This document shows positions 20,501-33,000 of a stretch of 64,000 nucleotides of DNA, piece by piece. The notes beneath the pieces were generated by a model. That model saw nothing but the letters and a program-made list of their open reading frames with translations, was not told the DNA's origin and searched no databases. The translations under genes and the position numbers were made by a program. Location: NCBI GenBank assembly GCA_963930645.1, contig CAWVNO010002578.1:248001-312000 (forward strand). Direction: 5' to 3'. Source of the stretch: Salticus scenicus (taxonomy: Eukaryota > Arthropoda > Arachnida > Araneae > Salticidae). Position 1 is the stretch's first letter; every line of letters starts with the position of its first letter.

Positions 20501-21300
20501 ATCATTAGTTGATATAGATATATACTATAGTTTAAAACAAATATATTTAATATTCAAAGAGATATGAAGAGTTGTAGTAAAATAACTTATTAATGCGCAT
20601 GCGCTGACTATAGCCCCTCCCCCCCCCCCAAAAAAAAAAAAAAAAAAAAGACAAAGTTTGATATCGAACTGTATCGAGAACCTTATAAAAAACATCCAGT
20701 TCAATATCACAAAAATTCATAGAAATATCTATGATTAAATAAGCTGTTTTTCAGCTGTTTTCTAAAAAGGTCTTTACGATAAGGGGTCATTCGCAAATGA
20801 AAGTTTGTATCAGAGAAAACTATGTTACACAATGAAACTTATAAACGCAAACTATGAAACTTATAAAACGAAAATAAATATAATAATAGCAAACAATATT
20901 TGCGATTAATTATTTTTGTATTTTGTTTTTTTTTATAGGTATATAATAAAAAAAAATATAGTATGTAAAAAAATAATGTACTACATACCTACAAAAAAAA
21001 AAAAAAAAAAAAAAAATATGAATTGTTTGAAAAGAAAAATAAAAAAATTTTTCCGATACAAATTTTCATTTGTGAATAGCCCCTTATCGTAAAGAACTTT
21101 ATAGAAAACAGCTGAAAAACAGCTCATTTAATCACCAATATCTCTATGAATGTTTGCGATATTCAACTGCATTTTTTTTAAATAAGGTGCTCGATACAAT
21201 TGATAGTATTAAACTATGTCAAAGTTTTTTTTTTTTTTTTTGCTATAGTCTGCGCATGCGCAGTAATTAATTATTTACGACATCTTGTAGACATGAATGC
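20500..21300. repeat. Foldback element, ~0.8 kb
   Basis: The arms at about 20570-20820 and 21040-21290 are inverted copies. Shared blocks are GCGCATGCGC near the outer edge, GACAAAGTTTGATATCGAAC-like sequence, AGCTGTTTTTCAGCTGTTTT, TTTACGATAAGGGG and CAAATGAAA. The arms are separated by about 200 bp of A/T-rich sequence. No coding content. This looks like a non-autonomous inverted-repeat DNA element; its outer ends and TSD are not clear. Confidence 0.65.
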
Positions 21301-21389
21301 TAAAAGCTGAATGCTTAAAACGCACACTTGTTTGTTCGTGATTTCCTACGACAAGACGAAACGATCTTAGAATTAACAAAAAAAAAAAA

Positions 21390-21810
21390 GTTGTCAGAAG
21401 TTACCTTTATTTTCGATGTTTAAACTTCCTCCATCAGCTGCAATGCATATCTTGTCTTTGCTTAACCCCGGTCCTATTTAATTTTACTCATTTCTAAATT
21501 TAGGGACTTTTTTATTCAATATCCACCACTAAATTTTAACTGTAACGGTTCCCTAATCACTTCGAAGGCCCTTTGTCCACTATGTATATCAAATATCACT
21601 CCTCAAAATTATTGATGATGGTTGAATAAAAGAAACCATAAATTTGGCAACTGTTTAGAGTGTTAGGGCCGGCAAACTTTACGTAGCACACGTGCCACCT
21701 GCTGCGCTACAACGTGATGTTTAAACAACGGTTCAAATTTGCACTGCAGCTGACGAAGAGAAATCGGAACATCGAAAATAAAGGAACATTTTGATGACAG
21801 TTATTTCGAA
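21390..21810. repeat. Short-arm foldback, ~0.4 kb
   Basis: CTTTATTTTCGATGTTtaaac followed by CATCAGCTGCA at 21405-21445 recurs inverted at 21735-21800 (TGCAGCTGACGAAG, AACATCGAAAATAAAGGAACA). The interior (21450-21730) is unique AT-rich sequence with a short GC-richer patch. Likely a small MITE; ends not resolved. Confidence 0.5.
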
Positions 21811-21944
21811 TTTTTAAGATCATTTCGGTGCATAACAGCTTATGAAATAACAAACAACAACAACAAAAAATAAATAAATAAAAAGAAAATTAATAAAATT
21901 AGAAATGCTAACTTCTAAACTTTCATTAAATTATTTATTAGGAC

Positions 21945-23575
21945 TGAGGACTATTAGTCTCAATCTGGGATTTTTGCATAGTTGGACATTTTTCGAAATC
22001 ATTTTTCAATAGTTGGACATTTATCGAAATCTAAAATTTATCAGAAATATTTTTCAATAATTTGAAAGTGATGTTATAATTTGAAAAAAAAAAAAAAAAA
22101 AAAAAACTAATAGTCCTCCGTCCTAAAATAAATTCTGCTTTTGCCAGAATTTCATCAAATTCATTTTTTTTTTTAAGAAAAAGAAAAGAAAAGTAATAAT
22201 AATCAGTATCCGCATTTGTAATGATCGATAGATGGCGCTTTTTCAGTTTTTGTTGTTAGTAAATATAACAGCCACGTGTATTTATTATTGTTCTTTTTGT
22301 TATTCTACTTAATATTCGTACTATAATTTCTCCGCCATTACATCATGGAAAATTGATTGCTTTTGGAAAAAAATATTTCAGTTTATTCAAAGTTCGATCG
22401 GAAGTAGATTTTTAACTGAAGTTGAACAAATATTAGTTTCAAATCATCTGATTCATTCTTTACTTCCATTAGCCGAAGCAACTGAAATTTTAAATTTGTC
22501 ATTTAGAAATAAATGGAAGCTTAATTCTGGATTTCTTGATCCTTTGGAGTTACACTGCAGCACACAACAGTATGTGTTATCTTTTTTACCGGATTTATTC
22601 ATTTTTATTCAATAAATATCTGTGAAACTAAACATCGGCAAGCAATGGCGGCTTATGAAAGCCGAATTAAAGCATGGTTATTGTAATTTCACCTTAGCCC
22701 ACCAGAGGGCGAGCATTTCATTACAATCGCGGATCGTTACAAATGATATCGAAAAAGTTTTTTTTTTTTTTTTTTTTTTTAATAATTTTGAATTAGGAAA
22801 TAAAAAGTGCGCGAGACGTATGAAATAAAAATAAGTACAAAAAATGAATTTAATGATTTAATTTTTATATAAAACATGATCGCGTGCTATCTTAAAAAGT
22901 AAAATGTAAAATTTAAAGTTTAATTTTTTTGGCAACAATTATAAATTAAAATAAATAATTTAATGAAAGTTTAGAAGTTAGAATTTCTAATTTTATTTAT
23001 TACCATTTTTTTTAATGCAAAGAAAGGGAAGTTCATTTTAAATATTTATTATTTATTTTAATTTATAATTGTTGCCAAAAAAAAAAAAAATTAAGCTTTA
23101 AATTTTACATCTACTTTTTAAGATAGCACGTGATCCTGTTTTATATAAAAATTAAATCATTAAATTCATTTTTTTACTTATTTTTATTTCATATTATTGC
23201 ACGCGCACTTTTTATTTCCTAATTCAAAATTATTTAAAAAAAAACTTTTTCGATATCGCTTATAAGGATACTGATTATTATTAATTTTCTTTTCTTTCAA
23301 AAAAAAAAAAAAAAAAAAAAAAAAAAGATTTTGATGAAATTCTGGCAAAAGCAGAATTTAGTTTAGGACGGAGGACTATTAGTTTTTTTTTTCCAAATTA
23401 TAACATCGCTTTCAAATTATTCAATTATATTTTTCGTTAAATTTTAGATTTCGATAAATGTCCAGCTATCGAAAAATGATTTCGACAAATGTCTAGCTAT
23501 CGAAAAATGATTTCGACAAATGTCCAACTATCGAAAAATGACGCCGCAAAAATCCCAGATTGAGACTAATATAGC
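21945..23575. repeat. Large foldback element with an inserted repeat
   Basis: The left arm (about 21945-22212) and the right arm (about 23260-23575) are inverted copies. The outermost paired block is TTAGTCTCAATCTGGGATTTT, then blocks with repeated TTCGAAATCATTTTTC/GAAAAATGATTTCGA, the TAGTCCTCCGTCCTAAA block, and GCAGAATTTCATCAAA. An inner pair (22746-22960 and 23025-23250) includes GATATCGAAAAAGTTTTT and TTTGGCAACAATTATAAATT. The left arm is interrupted by the 22213-22745 repeat. Confidence 0.7.
22213..22745 (+). mobile_element. Dispersed ~530-bp repeat, copy 2 (solo-LTR-like or MITE)
   Basis: It matches 6094-6616. In this copy the ends are CATTTGTAATGATC and GATCGTTACAAATG, a 14-bp inverted repeat with one mismatch. 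If the outer CATT/AATG is excluded, the ends read TGTAA...TTACA, as in Gypsy-type LTRs. A TTCAATAAATAT site with AATAAA is present near 22607-22618. No clean direct duplication flanks either version, so its class stays open: a solo LTR or a small DNA element. Confidence 0.6.
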
Positions 23576-23798
23576 CCTAAAAAAATGCGCATTTTGTTTT
23601 TATCTTTCATGTATACAAGATATCTTTTGGCATTAAACTTTTCCTTCTCGCTCCCGTTAAAATGACGGGGTGAATTTTCGCTCTCTATTTCTCGTGATAT
23701 TTCTGGGCTGGAGTGTTCAAAAGTAACGCACTAAAACGATTTAAAAACAAACCATTTCTGATACCCGGATTTTTTTTTCCTGATTTTACACTCTAGAG

Positions 23799-24027
23799 CA
23801 GTGTTGGGCATAATTGGTTAAAAAGTAATTGAATTACAATTAAATTATAATTATTTTACTGTCAACCGACTAACAAGTAATTGATTACAAATAAATTGAA
23901 GTAATTCAATTTATTGAATAAGTAATTTAATTTATTTGTAATCAATTACTTGTTAATCGATTGACAGTAAAATAATTGTAATTTAATTGTAATCCAATTA
24001 CTTTTTAATCAGTTATGCCCAACACTG
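23799..24027. mobile_element. hAT-like palindromic MITE, 229 bp
   Basis: The whole element is an inverted repeat: CAGTGTTGGGCATAA at the left and TTATGCCCAACACTG at the right, continuing inwards with TTACTTGTTA/TAACAAGTAA and similar blocks to the centre near 23912. The 8-bp flanks are CTCTAGAG on both sides (23791-23798 and 24028-24035). The CAGTGTTGGGCA end is typical of hAT elements. Confidence 0.9.
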
Positions 24028-24924
24028 CTCTAGAGTCTAGATGGCAGTTGCAGACTATTTAAAATGCAAGTGGAAATAGTAAGTTTATTTTAAACTGCCA
24101 GCACTATTCAATTTAAAATTTTTGTAATATTTATTTTGTAATCTTAGCTCAATTAGGATTTTGAATGTACTTGTTTTAGTGCTCTGCGGTAAAATATTTT
24201 ATTTAATTATTTAATTATTTATTTTATTGTGTACATTATGTAATCACAATCACGAAGTGACTCGGATTCTAATTTTTGTGTAAATGCATCTGAGAGAGAT
24301 TCGAAAATAAGCGATATTTATGAAAATTTGAATATGCAAATTTGAGAACAGTGTACTATACGTATAGTGTTGTATTATATGTAAAATTCTTTTCATAAAA
24401 TTCTGTTTTAAGGTTTAAAACCCATATCTTTTATTTTTTTCTACTTACTGGAAAACCAACATTCAGTCATAATAACCCTGATTGTTGGTTTTTCTGCAAA
24501 ATAAATTTTCTTGATTTCAAGCGAGAAAAAAAATTCCAAAAATTAAAAATGAATACATATTTATACACTTTATTTTACACAATTTTCTTGAATAAAAAAA
24601 AAAAAAAAAATTGGCACATTTTTTAATGTTTTCTTGAAAATTACGAGATCGTTGAGGGGTTAAATCGACGATGCTCTACAACTTTATAATTCCTCTTTTC
24701 TCCTATCTCGTACCGTTTTAGCGAAAAGAATAATAAAAAATAAGTTTCCAAAATAATTTCTATTAGGTGAAGTTGTAAACGGTCTTATCTTAAGCGAACA
24801 GCCACTTTACTACACCGAAACACATCTTTTATGACTATAACTGCAGCTGTTAAGCAGTTAAAAGAGTAGGAACGGATTTTAGAGGATAGACCCTTTATAT
24901 ACTTACAAGGAAACATTCAAAATG

Positions 24925-25340
24925 AGTCGTCCTCAAAAAATATTGAAAAAAATATATATGTGATTCTACTCTTCATAAAACGCCAGAAAGGAAAAAAAAA
25001 ATATCGTCTGAAATGAATTACAGTGACCACAAAAAATTATCAAAATTAAGCATTTTTGGCGATTTAGCGATGTTAAGCGAAAAGTTCTCTAGCACCGAGA
25101 TTGCCGTGTATGAACAGAACTGTGTTTTGCTTGAAGTACTTAAAACCAATCGCCTAACAGTATGAAATCGCCAAATATGGTTAATTTTGATAATTTTTTG
25201 GGGTTGCTGTAATTCATTCCAGCCGATAGTTTTTTCACTTTCTGGTGTTTCATAAAGAGTAGAATCACATACATTTTTTTTTTTTTTCAATATCTTTTGA
25301 AGACGACACCTTTTGAATGTTTCCTTGTTAGATATATTTA
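24925..25340. repeat. Foldback element just downstream of the FMO gene
   Basis: The arms at about 24910-25075 and 25140-25330 are inverted copies. Shared blocks are AAGGAAACATTCAAAA, TATGTGATTCTACTCTT, AAACGCCAGAAAG, TGAATTACAG and AAAATTATCAAAATTAA. The open frame on the minus strand (25290-25018) is a product of the repeat. It ends about 100 bp before the FMO stop codon. Confidence 0.65.
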
Positions 25341-25431
25341 ATTGAAAATCTGTCTGTACTTTTAACTAGAGTTTTCATTTAAACTAATTTAGCTTACCGT
25401 TAATGGTCAATTAAAAGTAACCGACTTGGTT

Positions 25432-26322
25432 TCAATCAGCTTTTCGAGTATTCAAAGCTGCTAAAAGTCTCTCATTATAACTTAATATAGCCACTCTCGC
25501 ACCAGACCATTTATGGGGTCCTCTAAGCCTGTATTGGTATGGTAATGATGGTCCAAACAAAAGCTTCCAGTATAATCTCATATCTGTAAAAAATAGTTTC
25601 CAAAGTTTCGGCATAACTCCAATTTGCTCAGCTAATTCATCCAAATATGGAATATAGTCCACTTGAACAGTATGTCTTCTTGACGCCACATATCGTTTGG
25701 CAAGTTGACGTTCTTTTTGCTTTATATCTTTCAACATAATTTCTTTGCTAGGCAATTTTCGTTTGTTATTCATCAACAACGCATACCACCTGCCTTGAGC
25801 TTCAGCAACGGGAAATACAGCACCAATTACTTGAACAAGGGATATAACTGCCAATGATGGATGCGGCAAATGAGGAGGAAACATATATTTATATAACTGA
25901 ACCTTATTCTCCTGGACACGTAAAATATCTTCACTAACAAGAGGGAATTTTATTTCATAACCAGTAGCGAGAATCACAGCATCAATCTCAGTTGGCACGT
26001 CATCGTTTTGGAAGAGAACACCAGTTTCTGTGAACTTGCTGATGTCTTCCTTTAAGATGATAGTTCCACTTAAAATTTTATTTGGCAAAGCATCGTTTAT
26101 GGTAGGATGCTGACTGAAAACACGATGTTTCGGCTTTAGACGATACATCGCATGATTAAAACGCTTATTAAGATCTCTTTCGACAAACCAACAAGACACA
26201 CCAAATGGAACAACTTTATTGACAGAATTCAACGCTCTTCTTATATAAGCAGCATCATAAGGTTTGCCATCTGGACCAACTCTTTGAAAAAGCCATGTTC
26301 CACGTCTAGTGCTTAAATAGAC
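25432..26322 (-). CDS. FMO third (terminal) coding exon
   Basis: The acceptor TTCTTTTTAG precedes GTCTATTTA (VYLSTRRGTWLFQRVG), continuing ISTVAKK in the way known FMOs do. Further on come KPKH, DAVILATGYEIKFP, the block LYKYMFPPHLPHPSLAVISL, QGRWYA, and YIPYLDELAEQIG, all in the usual FMO order. It ends LLAALNTRKAD with a TGA at 25434-25432. No transmembrane segment follows, so the protein may be soluble or only peripherally attached to membranes. An ATTAAA-type polyadenylation hexamer may lie near 25342-25337. Confidence 0.93.
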   Translation of the reverse strand, partial: VYLSTRRGTWLFQRVGPDGKPYDAAYIRRALNSVNKVVPFGVSCWFVERDLNKRFNHAMYRLKPKHRVFSQHPTINDALPNKILSGTIILKEDISKFTETGVLFQNDDVPTEIDAVILATGYEIKFPLVSEDILRVQENKVQLYKYMFPPHLPHPSLAVISLVQVIGAVFPVAEAQGRWYALLMNNKRKLPSKEIMLKDIKQKERQLAKRYVASRRHTVQVDYIPYLDELAEQIGVMPKLWKLFFTDMRLYWKLLFGPSLPYQYRLRGPHKWSGARVAILSYNERLLAALNTRKAD

Positions 26323-26664
26323 CTAAAAAGAACAATTAAACAGTTTAGTTTTGATCTTGAAAAAAAATGATAAAGATTTGGAATTTTCGTATAATGTACA
26401 GAAATTCATTTTCAAGTTTAACATAGTCATTTCAAATAAGGTAATTTTTGTTTTACAATAAATATGAAGTCGAAACAATTGATATGATTTAAGGGTCCTG
26501 CCTACTGTCGGAGGTGATTATTATTATTTTTTTTTAATAATTGAAAAATTGCCTATTTATGTGCATTACATAATAGAATATAGTTAAAAACAGTGAATAA
26601 CATGAAAAAATATGCAAATTTTAAAACATTTTGATGTTTAGGCTCAAAATAGACATAAAATTTG

Positions 26665-26699
<35 letters not shown>

Positions 26700-27331
26700 T
26701 ATTTTTTTCGAAACATCATAAGTCAAATTTAAATAAAGATATTTTTATTTTGTGAATTTTATTTAGATTATTAAAAGGTCCTTAAGGAAGTGAACTATTC
26801 TCAAAACTATAACCATGTTATTTAATATTTTAGAGAAGAAAACATTTTACATGCTGAAAAAATCTTGAATATACATGACATTTCATAACTTCTATCGACA
26901 AAAAAGCAAAAAATAATTTAGCTAGATTCATTGTAGTAGTTCAATCCCTAAAACAACTCCTCTAGAGTATTTTGTCAAAGATTCATAAGGTTTCAATTAT
27001 AACTTTTGGAGTTATGAAGTTTTGCGATAAAGCAAAATGTTAAAAATCTCATTTTGAGAAAAAGCAGAAAACATAATTAAAAACCAGATTTTACCCATTA
27101 AATGAAAAATAATTTTAATAAGTTCCTGATTTATTTCATTTTTTTTTTTTTTTTTTTAAATTCATTTTATATGCAGTAACAAATTTTGATGCTTATATTG
27201 AGTAAAACATTTATGTAAACAAACATTTCCGGTTTACTAAACCAAAAATGGAAAATGGGAGTTTTGACCGAAAATTGCATTTTAAAGGTAGGCAGGTACG
27301 TTAAATTCGAATTATATTTAACATTTTAGTT

Positions 27332-27371
<40 letters not shown>

Positions 27372-29986
27372 AAGTTCAGGGCCGTATTTAGGGGAAGGTA
27401 ACTAGGGCTAAAGCCTCGGGTCCTCCACAAAAATAGAGTTTTCAATAATTTTCATATATTTGAAAAGTATTCCTTTACTGAGAAAAACATAAATTAATTT
27501 TGATTGAATAATGGAAATTTTTTTAATTTATCTCAGTGAAGGTTTAAACAAAAAACAAAAAACAAAACAAGTCCTTCCGGCTTATTCGGAAGGGTAGGTT
27601 GATTTCTTTTTCCGTATCAAGCACGGCTACAAATTATTAACGAATTAGTAGAAATATTGATGTAGGCTATCTGCATATGGGGTTTTAAGCAAATCGGTTC
27701 ATAAATATCATAAATAACATTTTTATGTGACTTTAAAATTTTCAAGTGGCTTGGAAACAAGATGGTGGGCCAAGTTGACAAATGTATCAAATGCATTTGT
27801 GAGATAAGACTACTGTACAAATATAGTTGGAATTAATTCAGAATATATAAAGTCATCGTGTTGAAAAATTGAGTAGCTGCCACTTGGATCAAAATGGCAG
27901 AGAAAGTTGCTCAGTGAACTAATTAATCTAAGATATTGTTGCAAATTTGATTTTTTTTTTTTCTTTTTTGTAGAAATTCTTTCAAAAAGGCTTAGTAAGT
28001 TGATTAAACATTACTTTTCTGCATTTCCAGTTTGTTTTAACGTTAAAATAGCGTAATTTTCCCTTAAAAACGCATTAAAAAGCTCCAATATGGCAGGTAA
28101 TGGATTTGGCGACAAATTTGGCGACTTTTGGCGAGAAAATCCATAGTTCATTAATAAACTTTATTGAGACACTTATATAATCTATGTATACATCAAAATA
28201 CAAACAAATTCGGAATACGCTTTTTACAATTTGAATTTGAAATTTTCAAGTGGTCTCCACTTGAAAACAAAATGGTGGAGCAACTTGGTTAAGAAACTCA
28301 TCCAAGATATCCATAACACAAGTTAAGGCGCTGTCCAAATTAGGTTCGATTTGGAGTATTATTTCGGAAGTTATCGTGATTTAAAATTTTCAAGTGGTAG
28401 CCTGATTTCAAGTGGCCCCACTTAAGATATCTGCCAATTTATTAAAAATGGCAGATAAATTTCATTAATAAAGTTCATTTAGACTCTTATGTACTAGTCT
28501 AGATTTACATAAAATTCAAGCAAATCTTGCTTTAAATAAGCTTTTTACAATGTGGGTTAGAAATATTCAAGTGGCTGCCACTTGAAAACAAAGAGTCGGA
28601 GCAACTTGGTTAACGAACTCATCCAAGATATTTATAAGATAAGTTAAGACACTTTTCAAATTTGGTTCCATTTGGAGTATTATTTCGGAAGTTATTATGG
28701 TTTTAAATTTTCAAGTGGTAGCCTGATTTCAAGTGGTCCCGCTTAACTTAAGATATCCTCCACTTTGTTAAAAATGGGGGATATAGTTCATTAATAAAGT
28801 TCTTTGAAACACTTGCATAAACTATGTATGCATCAAATTTCAAACAAATTCGGAATACGTTTTTTACAATTTGAATTTGTAAATTCCAAGTGGTCTCCAC
28901 TTGAAAACAAAATTGTGGAGCAACTTGGTTAAGAAACTCATCTAAGATATTCATAACACAAGTTAAGACGCTGTCCAAATTTGGTTCGATTTGGAGTATT
29001 ATTTCGGAAGTTATCGTGATTTAAAATTTTCAAGTGGTAGCCTGATTTCAAGTGGCCCCACATAACTTAAGATATACGCCACTTTATTAAAAATGGAAGA
29101 TAAATTTCATTAATAAAGTTCATTTAGACCCTTATGTAGTCTATATATGCATCAAAATTCAAACAAATTCGCAATACGCTTTTTACAATTTGAATTAGAA
29201 AATTTCAAGTGGTCTCCACTTGAAAACAAAATGGTGGAGCAACTTGGTTAAGAAACTCATCTAAGATATTCATAATACAAGTTAAGACGCTGTCCAAATT
29301 TGGTTCGATTTGGAGTATTATTTCGGAAGTTATCATGATTTTAAATTTTCAAGTGGTAGCCTGATTTCAAGTGGCCCCGCTTAACTTAAGATATCTACCA
29401 CTTTATTAAAAATGACGGATAAATTTCATTAATAAACTTCATTGAGACCCTTATGTGGTCTATATTTACATCAAATTTCAAACAAATTCGCAATACGCTT
29501 TTTACAATTTGAATTAGAAAATTTCAAGTGGTCTCCACTTGAAAACAAAATGTCGGAGCAATTTGGTTAATAAACTCATCTAAGATATTATAAAATAAGA
29601 CACTATCCAAATTTGGTTCGATTTGGAGTATTATTTCGGAAGTTATAGTGATTTTAAATTTTCAAGTGGTAGCCTGATTTCAAGTGGTCCCGCTTAACTT
29701 AAATATCTGCCACTTTATTAAAAATGGCGGATAAACTTCATTAATAAACTTCATTGAGATCCTTATGTGGCCTGTATTTACATCAAAATTCAAGCAAATC
29801 TTGCTTTAAATATGCTTTTTACAATGTCGGTTTGAAATTTTCAAGTGGCTGCCACTTGAAAACAAAAAGTCGGAGCAACTTGGTTAACGAACTCATCCAA
29901 GATATTTATAAGATTAGTTCACTGTCCAAATTTGGTTCGATTTCGAGTATTATTTCGGGAGTTATCGTGGTGACAAAATTTTCATT

Positions 29987-30030
<44 letters not shown>

Positions 30031-33000
30031 TATATATATATAGATAAACGAAGTGATTGCAATAGGTCGATTTCTAAAGAAATCAACCTAAAATAATAAT
30101 AATAATTAATCAAAAGGAGAAGTCATGCTTATGGGACATGGCATCTTTGACACCCTCATTGAGGTAGGTTTCATCAGTTTCACGCTAAAGTATATGTTTC
30201 CGTTTGATAACTATAAATCGAAGTATATTAGGTTTGTTCAATAAACTATATGTTCAGACAACAACTCTTATGGTTTCTGATACATTTCTTTTACACATTT
30301 GAAATCTTTAAATTGCGCTTACTCAGTTTACATTTGTTCATGGATTCATGATCTTCAAAAAACTTAAACTTCTATAGATATTTAAGAAAAGACCTTTATG
30401 TATAAGTATGTCTGTATTTGGACTTTTAATAGAAACTGCTTTGTAAAAGAATTAGGCATGGACATTGAAATATCTTTAAAATAAAATGTGTTAAAAATAA
30501 AAATATATCAAAAAGCGTGTTTATTTATTTTTGTTAAATTTTACCTAGGCATGCGCATTTTATTTATTTATTTATTTTTTCTTTTTCGAAAATTAATAAA
30601 TTTCAAAACCCATCCCCATTTCTTTTCTTAAATAATCTGTAGAAATTTTAGCAATTTGAAGATCGTGATTTCATGAAAAAAAAAAAAAAAACTAAGTAAA
30701 CGCAATTTTAAAGATTTCAAATCTGTAAAAATATATATATAAAAAAAAAACCATCAGAATTGTTGCCTGAATTTATATTTTAATAAACAAACTTAATATA
30801 GTTTGATTTATAAATATTAAATGGAGTCATTAGCTTTTACATAAAACCTATTTCAATGGTGCCAAGTGCCCTTAACATAATATATATATGCAATTTCTGT
30901 ATAATGACATTTGAAACTCAGTGGCGGACGTACAACTCTCGGGGCCCGGGGCGAAAATTTCGCTAGGACTCACCTATTTGGAGCATAGATATAGTAATTT
31001 ATACAGATCTATTATCCTCATGCTATAGACCAAAGATTTTTGATGCCGAAAAAAAGTTTTATCGGGTATTGAAATTCGGCAATAGTAACAGAATGGAATG
31101 TTAATGATTTTTGAAAATACGTGACTTTTAATTGTTCTAACAAAAAAGAAAAAAAAATGAAAGGAAATGAAATAAGTTTTCATCAGTAAGTTATATTTGA
31201 CTAATTTATGAAAAATATAATTTTTTAATCAGAGTCTTTGCTATTATTATGAAATAAGTACTGTTTTCATATTTAATGAATTATTATTATTATTATTATT
31301 TTATTTTAATATTTTATATTAGTAATAGTAATATGGAATATAATACTTTTAAATATAATTAGCAGCAAATATAATATAATTAATTATAACATATATAATT
31401 ATTAAATATAATATAATTATTCTTTTAAATATAATCTAGAAAAAATGAATTTAAAACTTTATCTGAAGTTTTTCATTCGTCTGTAGTACATAATTTTTCT
31501 TCTTCTTCTTTTTTTTTTTTTTCGGGGGAGGGGGGGGGGGGGGCTAAATTATCTGCGTGTATTCATTCGGGAAAAGACGGACATTACAGGGTAAAATGGC
31601 TGCCTTTCCCTGAATGAAAATGAATAACATTTTCCCTCACGATGATGAATATATATTTTCGAATGTTTAAAACTACTACCTAGCATAGGAATATATATAG
31701 AGACTGCCCTAAATTAACTCAAAAATCCAATAGTAAAAAGTATAGTAGTGGAAAAAAAAATAAGTATCAGATTTTTTTCTTTCTTTATTTTTTCTGTTCT
31801 GTTATTTCTTTTCTTTTCTTACTTTCTTTTTTTCTGTTCTTTTCTTTCTTTCTTTCTTTTTTTTTTTTTTTAACAAGCAAATATATCAAAAATTTCAGCG
31901 CAGAAATTTAACAGAAATTTAAAAATCACCAAGGGGGTCATATAAAGCTGTAACGCAAAATGGTCTAGATATTACGAATTTTTTTCTATTCTAAAAAACA
32001 TTACTGATTTTAAGCATAATATTCCATTAAAAAAATAGGTGGTATTAAATGTCATGTATTTCAATTTTACATTGAAGATGGGGATTTCTATAAAATTTTT
32101 CTGATTTTGTCTTGTGTTATGTACTATTAATATTTCTATTCAATGAAAGGCAAAGTAGCGAATAAGCGGGCAGAGACTTGCAGGGGTTGGTGAGCGGAGC
32201 AAACAGGAGTAGAGCCCCCTACTTCTTAAAGAAAAAAAAAAAAAAAACATTAAAATAAAGAGATTATTTATTTCAGTAATATGAGTCGAAATTTTCCGAA
32301 AATGTGGTGAGTAAATTTAGGCCACCGGCGAATAATTTAAAATTTAAATTTTTTAAATGTTTAAGAGTAAATAAATCTAGATGCATCCAAGATGTAGTAA
32401 TACGATCTGACCTCTATTACAATAACCTTTATGTATATAAAGCTGACTTTTTCAAAAATATAAGAAAATTGAAAATAATAATTAATTTTTTGAAACGCCT
32501 TTATTATTCAATTAATTATATATACATATAATTAATTGAATATCAACATTTTTTCATTTTATTTAAAATACACATTGAATAATATCTCAAAGTGTTTATT
32601 TATGGATTTCTGTACAATAAATTACCTAAAAGAAGGTTTTACGTACAAATACCGGGTGCGCCAAAAGTTCGTGAAAACTTTAAAAATTCATTAAAAAAGA
32701 ACAAATGACGATAAAAAAAAGTGCGGTTTGTACGAATGGCATCAGAAAGAGGGCGGATTTTTTTTAAGAGCAAAACAATATATAGTTCAAAAAATGACCG
32801 ATAGGTGGCACTGCGGTACATACATGAAGCTCATTTATGCAAATTAGGTTGTCAATAAAACAACTGAAGGCACATGGACTCTTCTAGGATTCATCCAGAC
32901 ATGCTGTGCTCAGCTGTCACGTGCTGTGACTCGCCTTACTTGCTCCATACAATGTGGTGGGTCATTTTGAAGAACTTCAGCTTAAATAAATCTTTGAAAA

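Noticed and set aside
21660..21730. hAT end (AGGGCCGGCAAACTTTACG) and the CGCCGGCCCTG end at 53535
   Set aside because: Each is a single end without partner or TSD; kept out of the feature list.
28241..29980. CRISPR-like array
   Set aside because: The landmark is regular, but the units are ~319 bp and similar throughout, without unique spacers; this is a eukaryotic intron with a satellite.
30919..30960. Third member of the CAGTGGCGG hAT family
   Set aside because: Only one end is seen; no partner end or 8-bp duplication nearby.
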